From Hybos culiciformis (Eukaryota > Arthropoda > Insecta > Diptera > Hybotidae), in contig OZ023274.1 in the NCBI GenBank assembly GCA_964007475.1, positions 97,597,322 through 97,661,321 of the forward strand: a DNA stretch of 64,000 nt, written 5' to 3'. The notes beneath the pieces were generated by a model that made no database searches, was not told the DNA's origin, and was given only the letters and a program-made list of their open reading frames with translations. Positions 15,101-25,471 of this stretch are shown in pieces. Position 1 is the stretch's first letter. Each line of letters starts with the position of its first letter. The translations under genes and the position numbers were made by a program.

Positions 15101-16594
15101 AAAAAAAAGTACATTTATCTATACAAACTTACCTCTCTTCTCTAATAGTCAAAAAAATAAATAAAATAAAATAAGAGAACGTAGTAAAATAAAATTATGA
15201 CGTCATTATTCATGAATTACAATTTTAGCAAATTCCATTGATTAAGAATTTTTTTGCAAATTGTAGGCACTAGTACTAGAATATTATTATTACATACCGT
15301 CCAATTGAAAGGGAAAAATAAAACAAAAAGAACTTCATGAACTGCAACATAAAATTATTGTTAGCTGGCATGTATCGAGGCATGTACTATGTACTTACTT
15401 AAGTACATACATATGTATTATTTAGGAAAAATTAATGTAATGGTGACGACTATATGAATGAAAAAGTGTAAGATACTATGATACAATATTCTAAAAAAAA
15501 AAAAAATTGGAAAAACGATTTTTGTAGGTATACTTATACGTAAATAAATAATTACATGTATTTGGAAAAATTAAGTGTGGTAAGTTCAGTTAAATAAAAA
15601 GAAATTTTCGTTTCGATTAAATACTTAAATAAATGGAAAAATATACACCGTGTACCATATTATATTCTAATACAAACTTTCAATTTGAAAATTTAAATCT
15701 TTTTAGTTCGCTTTTTGAGTTTTTTCTCGATTTTTCTATGTCGTTGCATATGTCAGTATGTAGTATCTTTAAAAATGACCTTAGGTACATAGCCTTTAAA
15801 TATTTTTGATTTCAATTTTGTTTAATACAATTACTTAATGATTTCGATACCCACATCGAATTAAAATCTGTGTAATTTACACATTTTACAAGTTAAAAGT
15901 ATTTTTTATTTTACTTTTAAATTTTAAGTAAAGCACATAAGTATATAAAAACTCTTGTGAGTCATGCAAAAAAAATCAGAGTGAAATTACTGTTCAAAAA
16001 TAGGACATTATTATTCATTATTCGAATATTAAAATATCTACTTTAATACTAATGTACTTAGTACATACGTGCTTATCTACTTAAATATAAGCATTCATTT
16101 AAATACATTAAAATAAATAACTAAAAAATAATTTAAGTTGAAGCTATCGTCATACAACTCAACTGTTTCTGAAGCACATTTTAAGTCTAATAAACACTAT
16201 GAAATTAGTATTAATGTAGAATTGTTTTAAAATCGATTTAAAAATATTATTTTTGACTTGTTTACTTTTGTCGAGACTTTTCCTTTATATAAAATTTTTG
16301 ATGACTTAGATTTAATTAAGTACTTAATTTATTTTCTTTTCATCGTTCATGAGTTAAAGTTCATTTTCGCTTAGCTTAGATGATTTAATTCGTAATAAGT
16401 TATATCATGGTATTCGAGATGGAACCCCAAATCAAATGTAAATAAAATGTTAAACTAGCTTAAACTTTCAAATTAGAACTCTTCTCTTAATTTTTCTTAT
16501 ATAATTTGTGTATTTAAAATAAATTAAAGAAAAAAAAAATATTGTTTAACTTACCAGCGGGTTTTATAAATTTCGGCTTCGAAACCGATATCAT
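3102..16594 (-). CDS. DHX35: DEAH-box RNA helicase DHX35-like, N-terminal part (partial)
   Basis: Two coding exons, read on the minus strand: exon 1 16594-16555 (ATG, 13 codons plus one base, then GTAAGT) and exon 2 3319-3102 (after TTTATAG, ending before GTAAGT). The one-base overhang joins in frame to give [14 protein letters not shown], like the KPKF/KFWRP start of the DHX35 family. Exon 2 carries [18 protein letters not shown] and [18 protein letters not shown], that is, the family's VYNP-like segment followed by the Walker A/P-loop GETGCGKST (motif I). DHX35 is a DEAH-family ATP-dependent RNA helicase found with spliceosomal complexes. The remaining helicase motifs are outside the window, to the left. 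An in-frame stop lies upstream of the ATG with no other ATG between. The intron between the exons would be 13,235 bp. Family call from exon 2 is firm; exon 1 rests on phase, donor and a short match. Confidence 0.82.
7404..7546. repeat. Long hairpin (7404-7496) with adjoining 33-bp-period direct repeat
   Basis: 7404-7424 and 7476-7496 are perfect 21-base inverted copies. Inside them GTCAAT..TTATATCAC (7427-7443) pairs with 7459-7474 apart from a two-base bulge, and a GACC-GAA-GGTC tip closes the hairpin, giving a stem of about 40 bp over 93 bases. It is followed at once by two copies of a 20-base unit ending ACAGAACGAGTTGT (7494-7513 and 7527-7546). It looks like the end or whole of a foldback or MITE-type element; no terminal repeats or target duplication were identified. 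Confidence 0.7.
7707..7836. repeat. 31-bp tandem repeat, about four copies
   Basis: The unit GATGCATCTAAAT followed by TTTCATTATTTACGCT recurs about every 31 bases, with a degenerate first and last copy. It starts roughly 160 bp after the hairpin at 7404-7546, so both may belong to one non-autonomous element. Confidence 0.7.
9594..9633. repeat. 18-bp direct repeat, two copies, 22-bp period
   Basis: AATAACGTTATGTTTCAA at 9594-9611 recurs with one change at 9616-9633. No function can be proposed. Confidence 0.6.
10525..10626. mobile_element. 102-bp TIR mini-element
   Basis: The sequence starts CGAGTCCAGATA and ends TATCTGGACTCG, perfect 12-base terminal inverted repeats around about 78 bases of unrelated sequence. 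A clear target-site duplication was not found: the flanks are A/T runs. The size and ends suggest a deleted DNA transposon (MITE) inside the DHX35 intron. Confidence 0.5.
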
Positions 16595-17243
16595 AACAGT
16601 TCGAATTACTGTCCTGATTTCTTTTATTTAAAATATTATTATAAATTTTGATTTCTTTTTAAATTATAATTTATTTTCTTATAGTTTTTCAGTTTTAAGT
16701 AAGTAGGTACTTACTTTAATAATTCTTTAAATGAGAAATTATCAATTTATTTTTATAAAAGATTGAATTAAAAAAAAAAATAATAATAAAACAAAATTTA
16801 AAAAAAAAGGAATTTTTATGGTTTCAATTTCATTGTTTTTTTAATTTCTTTTTATTTTGATTTCATTGTCTAAAGCTAAACTAAAAATGTAATAAAAAGA
16901 AACTCAATTATTTCAGTGTAGATATATTGCTAACATTATGAAGTATTAATTTTTTTCAATGACATTTATTTGCGAATGACTGAATGATTCTCGAAAGCAT
17001 TAATTCTTTTTTTCACGACAATTATTTGCGAAGGACTGAATAATTCTCAAAACTTAAACTTAGGTAGGTACCTATCTAAATAATAATTCAACAAAGAACC
17101 AACCGTTTTGATGTTGTAACCTCAGTTTCATGATTAATATTATTTATTTACATATAGATAGGTATCAAAATTCTTTTTTTTAACCAAAGAAAGTTTAAAA
17201 TAAATAAATTAATTTTTGTAGCAATCAAGAAAATAAATAACAA
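16595..17243. other. Upstream region of DHX35, no gene seen
   Basis: Contains the presumed 5' UTR or promoter of DHX35 (minus strand). No core promoter element could be placed with confidence. A 56-bp-period tandem duplication lies at 16966-17054. Confidence 0.4.
16966..17054. repeat. Tandem duplication, 56-bp period
   Basis: TTATTTGCGAATGACTGAAT..TTCTCGAAA at 16966 is repeated with a few changes from 17022 (TTATTTGCGAAGGACTGAAT..TTCTCAAAA). It is short and diverged. Confidence 0.6.
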
Positions 17244-17264
17244 TAGGTTAGGTTAGGTTAGGTT
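17244..17264. repeat. TTAGG telomere-type repeat, about four units
   Basis: Four tandem units of TTAGG on the plus strand (CCTAA on the minus strand). TTAGG is the usual insect telomere repeat. The tract sits exactly at the 3' end of the retrotransposon remnant at 17265-17533, so it may be the element's tail or its target rather than a former chromosome end. Confidence 0.85.
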
Positions 17265-17533
17265 GTAGCGGGTCGGAAATCCTGCGATTTCCTTGCACTT
17301 AGGCCAATTGGCCCGTTGTACTGCCCTACCCGATGGGCCTAAAATTCCCCATCGAGCCAACCTATACCATTGACGAACCTAATTATTTCTCTTATCTTAT
17401 GTCTTTGCAGGTCCTCAAGGTCCTGCAAAAAATAATCCCCCCAACATCCTTGCTCTCTTAGTCCGAATCGTCGGACATTGGCAGAGCACGTGAGGTGTAG
17501 TTTCGGGTTCTTCTCCGCAACCACCACAACAAT
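17265..17533 (-). pseudogene. Non-LTR retrotransposon 3' end, frameshifted remnant
   Basis: On the minus strand one frame reads a cysteine/histidine motif, C-x2-C-x7-H-x3-C (CGGCGEEPETTPHVLC), typical of the C-terminal tail of non-LTR retrotransposon polyproteins, followed by PTIRTKRARMLGG. That frame then meets a stop, while the neighbouring frame continues DLEDLQRHKIREIIRF and VNGIGWLDGEF to a stop at 17339, the usual I-x-F-x(3)-G-W ending. The two halves are therefore separated by a frameshift in the G/T-rich run around 17425-17437. About 75 bases of 3' untranslated sequence follow, then CCTAA units. The 5' part of the element is absent. It is inactive. The block is much richer in G+C than its surroundings. 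Confidence 0.75.
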
Positions 17534-18065
17534 AAGTAGGTACTTTAAATATATGTTGTATAGTTCCTAGATACATTCTCCTAAAATGTGTGTAAATATA
17601 TTCTTATGTGTTAATAAATACTACCTATATAGGTTAGGTATATCTCCTATTTAGTTGTGTAGTAAAATTGGTGCATATATGTATATGTATGTATTGTATA
17701 TAAGATATAGTCAGGTATGACAACATGACTTAAAAGAGTATACCTAGCTTTCGGACATTAATACTATTTTCTTATTGATTAAATTTTATTAATTTCACAT
17801 CCTTGCCCTTTTTTGATATCAACTCTAGTGTTGGAATTTCACTCGATCAAATTTTTAGAAGTTGAGAGAACAAATAAAACTATCTAGATCTAGGTGCCTT
17901 CATATATGATGGTAACTAGGTATACTATGAGAAATAATATCATAGAATAATAAAGCTATGTTTATGATACGTAAAGTCAAAAATAAATAGATATAAAGGT
18001 ATTTGTATTCTTTTTCGCCAAATCAAATAATTGGAATTGCTAATCAATTAAATTATAGATAAACG

Positions 18066-18083
18066 TACCTACCTACCTACCTT
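18066..18083. repeat. TACC microsatellite
   Basis: About four and a half TACC units. The same tetranucleotide recurs at 32411-32428, 42824-42847 and 44480-44500, so it appears to be a common simple repeat of this genome. Confidence 0.8.
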
Positions 18084-18671
18084 ACCTATCTTACATTTCT
18101 TAACACAAAAAAATGAAAAAAAAAAAATTAACAAAATTGTCTAACAATTCTTTTTCAATTTCAGACCAAAATAATTTTTTTCTTTTCTCAATTTTTAATC
18201 TTCAGTTTGATCTCGGTTACCTATTCTATCAAGAACTTTGCCACCAGTTTGTAATAAGGATGAATAAATGCCGCGCCAAAAGAAGGGAAAAAAGAAGAGA
18301 AAATTAAAATAGAAATCTACTTTCTTAACAGTATTTTTTAAAAATCATTTATTGATGAAATTAATAAATGATTCAATTTAAGAAATTGCATTTGCAATAT
18401 TGCATACATGATACAGTAGGCAGCACGCAGCAGTATGCATAAAACATACACAATTAATTTAAAATTAAATTAGAATTTTTGCAACAAACAATATTCTTTT
18501 TATTTTATTTATCTCAATATTGAGTTTTGTTTTTTTTTTTTTTTTGTTCTTTATATATTTATAATTTTATTAATTTAATAAAAGTAAAAAAAAATCACAA
18601 AAATATTTTATTTAATTTTTTATTTATTTATTATTTTGCTTTGCTTATTCTATCATTTCCGAATTTCTTAC

Positions 18672-18825
18672 CAGGTGGCAAGCAAGTTGACGCAGCTAAT
18701 TATTTCAATTTCGATTTTTACGAATTTGATTTTATTTTGTCGTTGCTTGCACTCTTTTCACTTTATTCTCTTGATGGTAGTATTTACATTGTGATTTTGC
18801 ATCAGTTTGCGTTGTTTCGAACTGA
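18672..18825 (-). promoter_or_regulatory. Possible promoter and 5' UTR exon on minus strand
   Basis: On the minus strand an arthropod-type initiator, TCAGTT (A at 18823), starts about 150 bases of A-rich sequence with CAACGCAAAC and CAAGCAACGAC, and ends ACCTG followed by GTAAGA, a fair splice donor. This is how insect non-coding first exons commonly look. The nearest minus-strand coding exon downstream is DHX35 exon 1 (16594), but only a weak acceptor (AAATCAG near 16612) lies before its ATG. The stretch is open on the plus strand too, without recognisable protein. Tentative. Confidence 0.3.
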
Positions 18826-18893
18826 CACCTTTATTTATAAGCATAATTTGTTTTTTTTTTTAATTTATTCAAATTGTTGAACAACATCAAATA

Positions 18894-19195
18894 CCTAGTT
18901 TACATGGAGAGTTGAAACCGGGTTCAACTACATGTAAACGGTGGTGGAGTTAGCCTGGGTTAAACTGACTCAATCCATGAAACTCGCTCGGTTAAGTTAA
19001 CTCTATCTATGTAAACGGTTAATCCGGTTAAAAATAAGCAACAGCTGATTGTTTTGCTTTTTTTTTGTTGTTGTTTTCAAACTTAATTCAACCACAGTTA
19101 AAAACCACATGCTTTTCGACTACATCATGTAAACACTTGACCTCTTTTCAACCACATTTCGACTCAACCACGGTTGGACTATCATGTAAACTAGG
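18894..19195. mobile_element. 302-bp MITE with 13-bp TIRs and TA flanks
   Basis: Starts CCTAGTTTACATG and ends with its exact inverse CATGTAAACTAGG. It is flanked by TA at 18892-18893 and 19196-19197, which would fit a Tc1/mariner-type TA duplication, although the bases just outside also pair, so the exact end is uncertain. Internal copies of TGTAAACGGT and of GGTTCAAC/GTTGAAC-like words add further symmetry. No coding capacity. Confidence 0.65.
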
Positions 19196-19197
19196 TA

Positions 19198-21437
19198 TTA
19201 AGCCAAACTGTTTGTATAACTCCCGTACAACTTATTTCGATTTCAGCACTAAACACTTCCAAGAGAAGTGAACATAGTGAAATTACACCTCCCTGATATT
19301 TTGTTTCTTTTCTAAGCTTTTAACTTAATACTGAGTTTTAAAGCTCTTAAAATCTAGAAAAGTGCAGTTTTTTTATCGATTATTAAATACTTGATTGATG
19401 TCTCTATTATTTAATAGTTCTGTCTAGAAAACTCCAATTGATAAATCTGAGAAAACGCTATTGCTGTTGAACTACTTTTTCTAATAATTTATTAGTTAAT
19501 TATTAAAGTAGTAATAAAGAATTAAAATTTTTAGAATTTTATTTACGTAACTTAATCTTATTTAAGTTAGGCCCTTCTCAATTTGTTTTCAGAACAAAAA
19601 AGTACATATTTTTAATGAAATCGCCAACATCCATAAAGTTATTTTTATAACTTTCGATTTCCGTGTTAAATGAAGCTATCGAGTGGTGATTACATTTTTA
19701 CTGCTTGCTTAGAAATTCTGTAAATTGTCAACATTATGATATAGTCCGGTCCGTATTTCTTTCAATCTGTTACATAAGATTTCTTTAAGTTTATTGATAA
19801 TTATAATAATACACTTTATTTTATTTATTCATTATAGATACAAATACAAAAATTACTTTTTTAAAGAAACAAGGTTTAAACAGTAGGTATAATAATTTCT
19901 AACTATGATGGTAATCTTATCAATAGTACTTTAAATTTTATTAAACACAACATATTTTTTATTCTTTTCTTAATTTGTAATATTTAATATTTTTGAAAAT
20001 TAAAAAAGTAACATTAAATGCATTAAAATTGAATAGAAATAAATTTATTTAACTGTGTAGTGCGTAATGAATATTACAATAATTACATTTATATTAACCT
20101 TTTAGCTGCCTGGATGATGATGTATTTTCCGTAAAATTAGAAAAAAAAATAAGGCTGTTTTTTTTTTTTTGTTAATTAGTTTTTCTCACGCCATACATAC
20201 TTTTAACTTTAAAAGGAAGCGTATAATTAACTGTTTTCTATTTTTCTTAAGATTAATTAATTATTCATTAATTATTTTATTAACCCAAAAAGGGTCCAAA
20301 TAAAAATAGAACAAAAAGCAGAGTTGAGCAAGCATAGCAATCTGTCTGAAATTATCAATCTTTAATTCTTAACTGTATTAGACAAACAAGACAATCTATA
20401 GCTCAGAGTTTAATATCAATTTATAACATTATTAAAACAGTACTATTCAAACAACAAATGCTCATCAACCAGCTAACAGGTTTATCAACATAAAAACTTA
20501 AATAACTAACAGTACGAAAAATAATTAGATTGTTTGACGACTTTAATAGGATTATTTTCGTTTTTTTTTAATGTAAACATTTTAAGAGGAAAAGCTTATG
20601 ACAAATATTTCTTCAATAATATAATGTATTGTATAGTACTATATATAAAATTAGGATACAATTCACAATATATAAATGTTAAGATATTAATTAATATTTT
20701 ATATCACTTAACTAATTGCTTAACTGAATAGTTATAGTTTTTATGGTTTACAAACTAAGTTTTAAACATATTTTGGCTTACAAAAATCAATTCGAAATCT
20801 TATTATTATATTTTTAAATATTGTCAAATCATATCATAAGTGTTATAAATTTTCCTGTAGTTTACTTGTAAAAATTTTATATTTTTACAACATAAAAGTA
20901 TTACGTTATAAAGTTTGAAAAAGACACTCATTATTTAAGTCATAATTAGGTAAATTCCATGAGAACACTGGAAAAATTCAATTGATTTTTTTTTAAATAC
21001 TTAACTTGAAATGAAAATAGAAATGCTGAAAAATTTTCAACAGATTAAATATTTTTAATACTGGTGCTTTTATATGCTCAAAAAAGCTTTCATGGAATTG
21101 TATTCTTAGTTAAAGATAAATTTTATACTTAGATAAGTCATTATCTATTAAATAAATACAATGAGCGCAATATTTAATATTACCATACTTAATATTAATA
21201 CCAAAATGCTTTAGGTAGGTGGTAGGTATTCAAATTTCATATCTACGAAATATTTTCAGTGCGATGCTGTTTATACTAATTACTTATCACTATGTTTATT
21301 TATATTTGAAATTTGTTCTAAAAGTTTGATTTGCCTTGGATTTAGGAAAATTTTCTACTCTCTAAATAATACTTTTATGTTTATATTGAAAAAAAAAAAA
21401 AAAAACAATAATGCTCAAATTAGTAATCATAATCATT
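19198..21437. other. Intergenic, no gene seen
   Basis: About 2.2 kb between the MITE and the Rap1 stop codon. AT-rich with long A/T runs. The right part should contain the 3' UTR of Rap1 (minus strand); no coding sequence or RNA gene was recognised. Confidence 0.5.
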
Positions 21438-21992
21438 TTACAGCAAAGAACAAATTGATTTTTTCTTCTTTTTTAGCTTCTTCTCTGGCGATTTTTTATT
21501 AATTTGTCTGACTAAATCATAAAATATATCGTTAACATTGATTTTAGCTTTAGCTGACGTTTCCATAAATCCACAATTAAATTGATTAGCTAGATTTTTA
21601 CCCAAATCTTTGCTAACAACACGTTCTTCTTCCAAATCACATTTATTACCCACAACCAGCATTGAAACATCATCAGTGTCCTTGACTCTTAAAATTTGCT
21701 CCCTCAAATCTTGCAAATCATTGAATGTAGATTTTGCGGTAATTGAATAAACCAAAGCAAAACCTTGACCATTTTTCATGTATAAATCTCGCATAGCTGT
21801 GAATTGCTCAGTTCCAGCTGTGTCTAAAATTTCTAACATACATTGCTGACTGTCGATTTCGACTTGCTTTCGATAACTGTCTTCAATGGTTGGATCATAT
21901 TTTTCCACAAATACACCCTGCACAAATTGAACGGTTAGAGCTGATTTGCCAACACCGCCACTTCCAAGGATGACAATTTTATATTCACGCAT
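21438..21992 (-). CDS. Rap1: Ras-family small GTPase Rap1
   Basis: Complete 184-residue protein in one coding exon, the same length as vertebrate Rap1A. It shows every GTPase motif: GSGGVGKS (P-loop, residues 10-17), effector loop YDPTIEDSY (32-40), DTAGTEQF (57-64) with the Rap-specific Thr61 in place of Ras Gln61, NKCD (116-119) and ETSAK (145-149). A lysine run and the CSLL CAAX box at the C terminus predict geranylgeranylation and membrane attachment. Rap1 switches integrin/cadherin adhesion and supports ERK signalling; in flies it is the Roughened gene. A splice acceptor TTTTAG ends at 22005, 12 bases before the ATG, so the coding exon is preceded by a 5' UTR intron; the upstream exon was not located. 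It is divergent from FBXO42. Confidence 0.97.
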   Translation of the reverse strand: MREYKIVILGSGGVGKSALTVQFVQGVFVEKYDPTIEDSYRKQVEIDSQQCMLEILDTAGTEQFTAMRDLYMKNGQGFALVYSITAKSTFNDLQDLREQILRVKDTDDVSMLVVGNKCDLEEERVVSKDLGKNLANQFNCGFMETSAKAKINVNDIFYDLVRQINKKSPEKKLKKKKKSICSLL

Positions 21993-23143
21993 TATTATTA
22001 TACCCTAAAATGAAAAGGTAAAAATGTTTTTTTTTTATCAATCGGAAATCGCAACCGCTTCCTGTAATGATCGTATGTTGTGTTGTGGGTGGTGGTGGGC
22101 TGCTGCTTTTTTTTATTTAAATTAATTAAAAATTTAATTTTTCTTTTAAATAAATGATGTCTATAATATTTTTTATATTTCGTATTTTAATTTTATCTCT
22201 TTTTTTTTTTTTTTCTTATTTGAATGAATCAGACGATTTTTTTTTTCTCGAAATTACAATTACTAATTTAAAATTTAATTAATAAATTAATTTCCGAATG
22301 CATGTTTACAAGATCACAACAAAGAGATCTATTTGTGTTGCCGTTGGATAGAAAAATAATTATGCTAAAAAAAAGTTAAAGGTAACAAAAAGAGTGTCAA
22401 AAACAATGACTATATAAATAAATTAAAAAATATTAAAGACCATAAAAGAAGTGTAATGTTTTTGTATTTATTTTCATAAAACATTAAAAAAACAGCATTA
22501 TATGTTTTCTTTTTTTGTGTTTTTGCTGATTGATTTTGATATTTTTTATGCAAGTTTTTCACTTAGTTTATACGTCTGTAGTGAAACTTTTAACATGTTG
22601 AATAAACCATTCAACCTGTCAAAACTCGTACTTTACAGTTTGTATGTTGTTATTTTTTATTGTTTTTGTACTATTTGTTTTGTGAGTTGAGTATTCATTT
22701 TGACATTTTGATTCCGTTTTCAATCAATCACTTTTATTTTGTTTACAAACACGATATCACAATTCTATTTATTTTAAGTTCTTTTAAGGAACTTATATAA
22801 TAATAATTTATTAATATATAATTTATTAATATTAAATTAAGGATAACATAAAATTAGCTCCATTTGAAAAAAATTAGAATGATTTTCTATGTCCATTCTA
22901 TTCATTGGTTTTTATTGTAAAATGTACTAAAATTTTTAATTACAATTTACAATTTCTAAAGAACGAGAACACTGAGTATTGTCAGTGTCACAATCAAATT
23001 AACTTTTTTTTCTGACAAGTACTGACAACAGTTTTTTCGTCAAAGCGGCAACACAATTCTAAATTTTTATTTTATAATTTTTTGGATATAAAAAAAAATT
23101 TAATTTCGAAAATAAAGGAATAAAAATTAATTAATAATAAATA
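21993..23143. promoter_or_regulatory. Divergent intergenic region between Rap1 and FBXO42
   Basis: Holds the 5' UTR acceptor of Rap1 (AG at 22006-22005, minus strand), its upstream non-coding exon or exons, and the promoter of FBXO42. Several TGACA/TGTCA words occur at 22610-23030. No core promoter could be pinned. The open frame at 22502-22690 looks like chance. Confidence 0.45.
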
Positions 23144-25471
23144 ATGAATATTGATGATCTCCCAGATGAAGTTTTGGAATTTATTTTAACTTATTTGCCA
23201 CCTTATTTAGATTTGGAAAGATGTCGATTAGTTTCAAAGCGATGGTGCGATTTAGTAGAAAGTGGGTAACAAAGTAACAATCTTCTTTTTTTTTTCTTAT
23301 TAGGTATACCACCTACCTTATCAATCGTAACAAGAATCAATTAAAAGTAATACCTAAATGCCATTTAACACAAAAATCTAAAGTTTTCATTCCATGCGAC
23401 TTCGAATTGGTCTTGAATTCCTAATCAATTCGAATATTGTGTTCTTGCAGCCCTAATAATAAAACTTTCAATTGAAAATAAAAATAATTATCAATATCGA
23501 TTAACTACCTTTTCCTAGTTAATATTTCCGAGCTTGTTTTTTTTTTAATAGAATTCAATAACTAGGTATTGATTTTTTAAGAAAAGATTTTACGAAACAT
23601 TGGAACCGAAGAAAAAATATTTTATTTATGTTTTTAGATTTTTAGATTTTTTGTTTAATCTTAATATACCTATAAATAAGGTATACCTACCTATATTAAT
23701 TAAGAAAATTTCTATTTTAGATGTCCTTCATCGGGCAAAAATAAATTTCCACAAAGGATTAACTGATTATAATTTATGTTGGATCACTGCCAACAATAAC
23801 ACAACTAATAATAATAACAACATTAAATTGTCAATTTCGCCACAAATTGCTGGAAGGTTTTCACATGCAGCAGCAATTTATAAAAATTCAATGTATATAT
23901 TTGGGGGAGGCTCCAGCGGTGAAACCACTTTTAATGATTTATGGCGTTATGATTTATCAAAACGTGAATGGATTCGTCCAGTTACGAAAGGAACTTACCC
24001 ATCGCCTAAAGGTTCTGCTTCAATGATTTGCCATAATAAAAAATTGATATTATTTGGAGGTTGGCGTTATCCGTCCTTTTATCCACCACATCAACCGTGG
24101 TGCTTATTTGATGAGCTTCATCAATATGACATTGATGAAAATCGTTGGAATATTTGTCATTCAATACAATCACCACCCCCCATGGCGGGGCACAGTGCTA
24201 GTATCCATAATGACTTAATGATAATATTTGGTGGTTTTCAAATACATAACGATCAGAATATGACATCCAATGAGGTTTGGACTTTAGATTTGAACACATT
24301 TCAATGGCGGAAGCCACATATATTGGGCAATCAAAAACCAGCGCCTCGTTACGGTCAATTTCAAATAGCTTTAAATGATGAGAATTTATTAATCATGGGC
24401 GGTTGTGGAGGAATTAATAATTTGTTCGCAGATGTCTGGCTGTTAAAACGCCTTGATAGTAATTCGTTTCAATGGCGTCCAATACCTATTCGAAATCGTA
24501 AATTTTCTGCAGCACATATGTGGACAAGCCCGGCATGCAAGGTGGATAATAAATTAGTGGTTTTGGGGCCGACACCTAATGTTCCACCTGATTTTCAGAT
24601 ATTAAAACAACACAGACCTCAACGTCAAAATAATGAGTTTCAATTACCTAGAATACAAAATCAACGACATTTGGTAATTGAACAAAACCATTTACAAAAT
24701 AATATTAATTATCATTTAATTGATCAAAGACGGAGAGCTGCGCCAATAAATCAACCAATTATTCCCCCACAGCCTGCACCACAACCCCAAGTCGATATTC
24801 GTTCAAATTTATTAAATAATAATTCAAATGCAAATAATAATTTAGTAGAAATGTTACCACCGCAACCATCTTCATCTGGAAGATCTTCGCTACAAACAGA
24901 AAACTCTGCAAAAAATGACATCCTTAATCGCATGCAAAGGAATTTGGCACTTAAAGCTCGAGAAAATAATATTTTATTACCTCAGCGATTCAACGAACAA
25001 CAGGATTTAGTCATGAATAATAAAATGGCAGCATTTAATGTACAACCTACCAGGAATGCATCAAAAGAACGCCAACAGGAGCGATTAAGACGCTTAGATG
25101 AAAAATTAAATCAATTTCGAAATGCGAAACAACAACAAAAAGAGCAGCAAGAAAAATTAGAAATACAAGAGAAGGAAAAACAAAAGTCAGACGAAGAACC
25201 GAAACCAAAACGAATCAAAAAAAATCTAATTGCCATGTTTGTATGTGATATATCTAATATTTTATCAACAGAACCTTTTATTGAATGGATAGAATATAAA
25301 AATTATGGGATATTAGATAATGCACCAGAGCGTTTAATATTTTCATCTATGGTGCAGGGAAAATCTGAATTAATTTTATTTGGTGGTGTTCAAAAAGAAT
25401 CGTTACATGATCCACATCATAAAGTTTCGAATTCGTTATATTTCTTAACAATTCCAAGAGAAATTATATAA
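23144..25471 (+). CDS. FBXO42: F-box and Kelch-repeat protein, FBXO42 (JFK) type
   Basis: Two coding exons, 23144-23261 and 23721-25471, joined with phase 1 (A before GTGGGT; TATTTTAG before exon 2), give 622 residues. Exon 1 is an F-box: LPDEVLEFILTYLPPY, then CRLVSKRWCDLVE (residues 5-39). Exon 2 has Kelch repeats at about 85-315 with repeated FGG/GG turns (MYIFGGGSS, LILFGGWRYPSFYP, MIIFGGFQ, LLIMGGCGG) and the FBXO42 signature HQPWCLFDELHQYD. Residues 330-490 are Asn/Gln-rich and disordered, 485-530 a charged coiled coil, and the end (GKSELILFGG) returns to a Kelch-like strand, as in human FBXO42 (717 residues). FBXO42 is the substrate receptor of an SCF ubiquitin ligase, reported to target p53 in mammals. 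The frame runs open back into the intron to 23600, but that part is not coding. AATAAA at 25674. Confidence 0.93.

Larger units (their letters stand above)
3320..16554 (-). other. Giant first intron of DHX35; non-coding, repeat-bearing
   Basis: About 13.2 kb of very AT-rich DNA without a gene I can support on either strand. Contents seen: a hairpin with direct repeats at 7404-7546, a 31-bp tandem repeat at 7707-7836, an AAAT microsatellite near 4666-4687, an 18-bp direct repeat at 9594-9633, a 102-bp TIR element at 10525-10626 and a small CACCGATT/AATCGGTG hairpin near 11656. Open frames of 60-70 codons here (for example 4106-4297 on the minus strand) match no family I know and look like chance. 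Confidence 0.6.

Noticed and set aside
17244..17264. True interstitial telomere or chromosome end
   Set aside because: Only about four TTAGG units, placed exactly at a retrotransposon 3' end, so an element tail or target is simpler.
18527..18880. 117-codon plus-strand frame
   Set aside because: Begins with a poly-Phe run from a T tract and is low-complexity throughout; the stretch is better read as a possible minus-strand 5' UTR exon.
23600..23720. Open frame upstream of FBXO42 exon 2, giving a longer N terminus
   Set aside because: It lies in the intron: a clear acceptor ends at 23720, its residues have no family match, and the F-box exon at 23144-23261 joins in phase.
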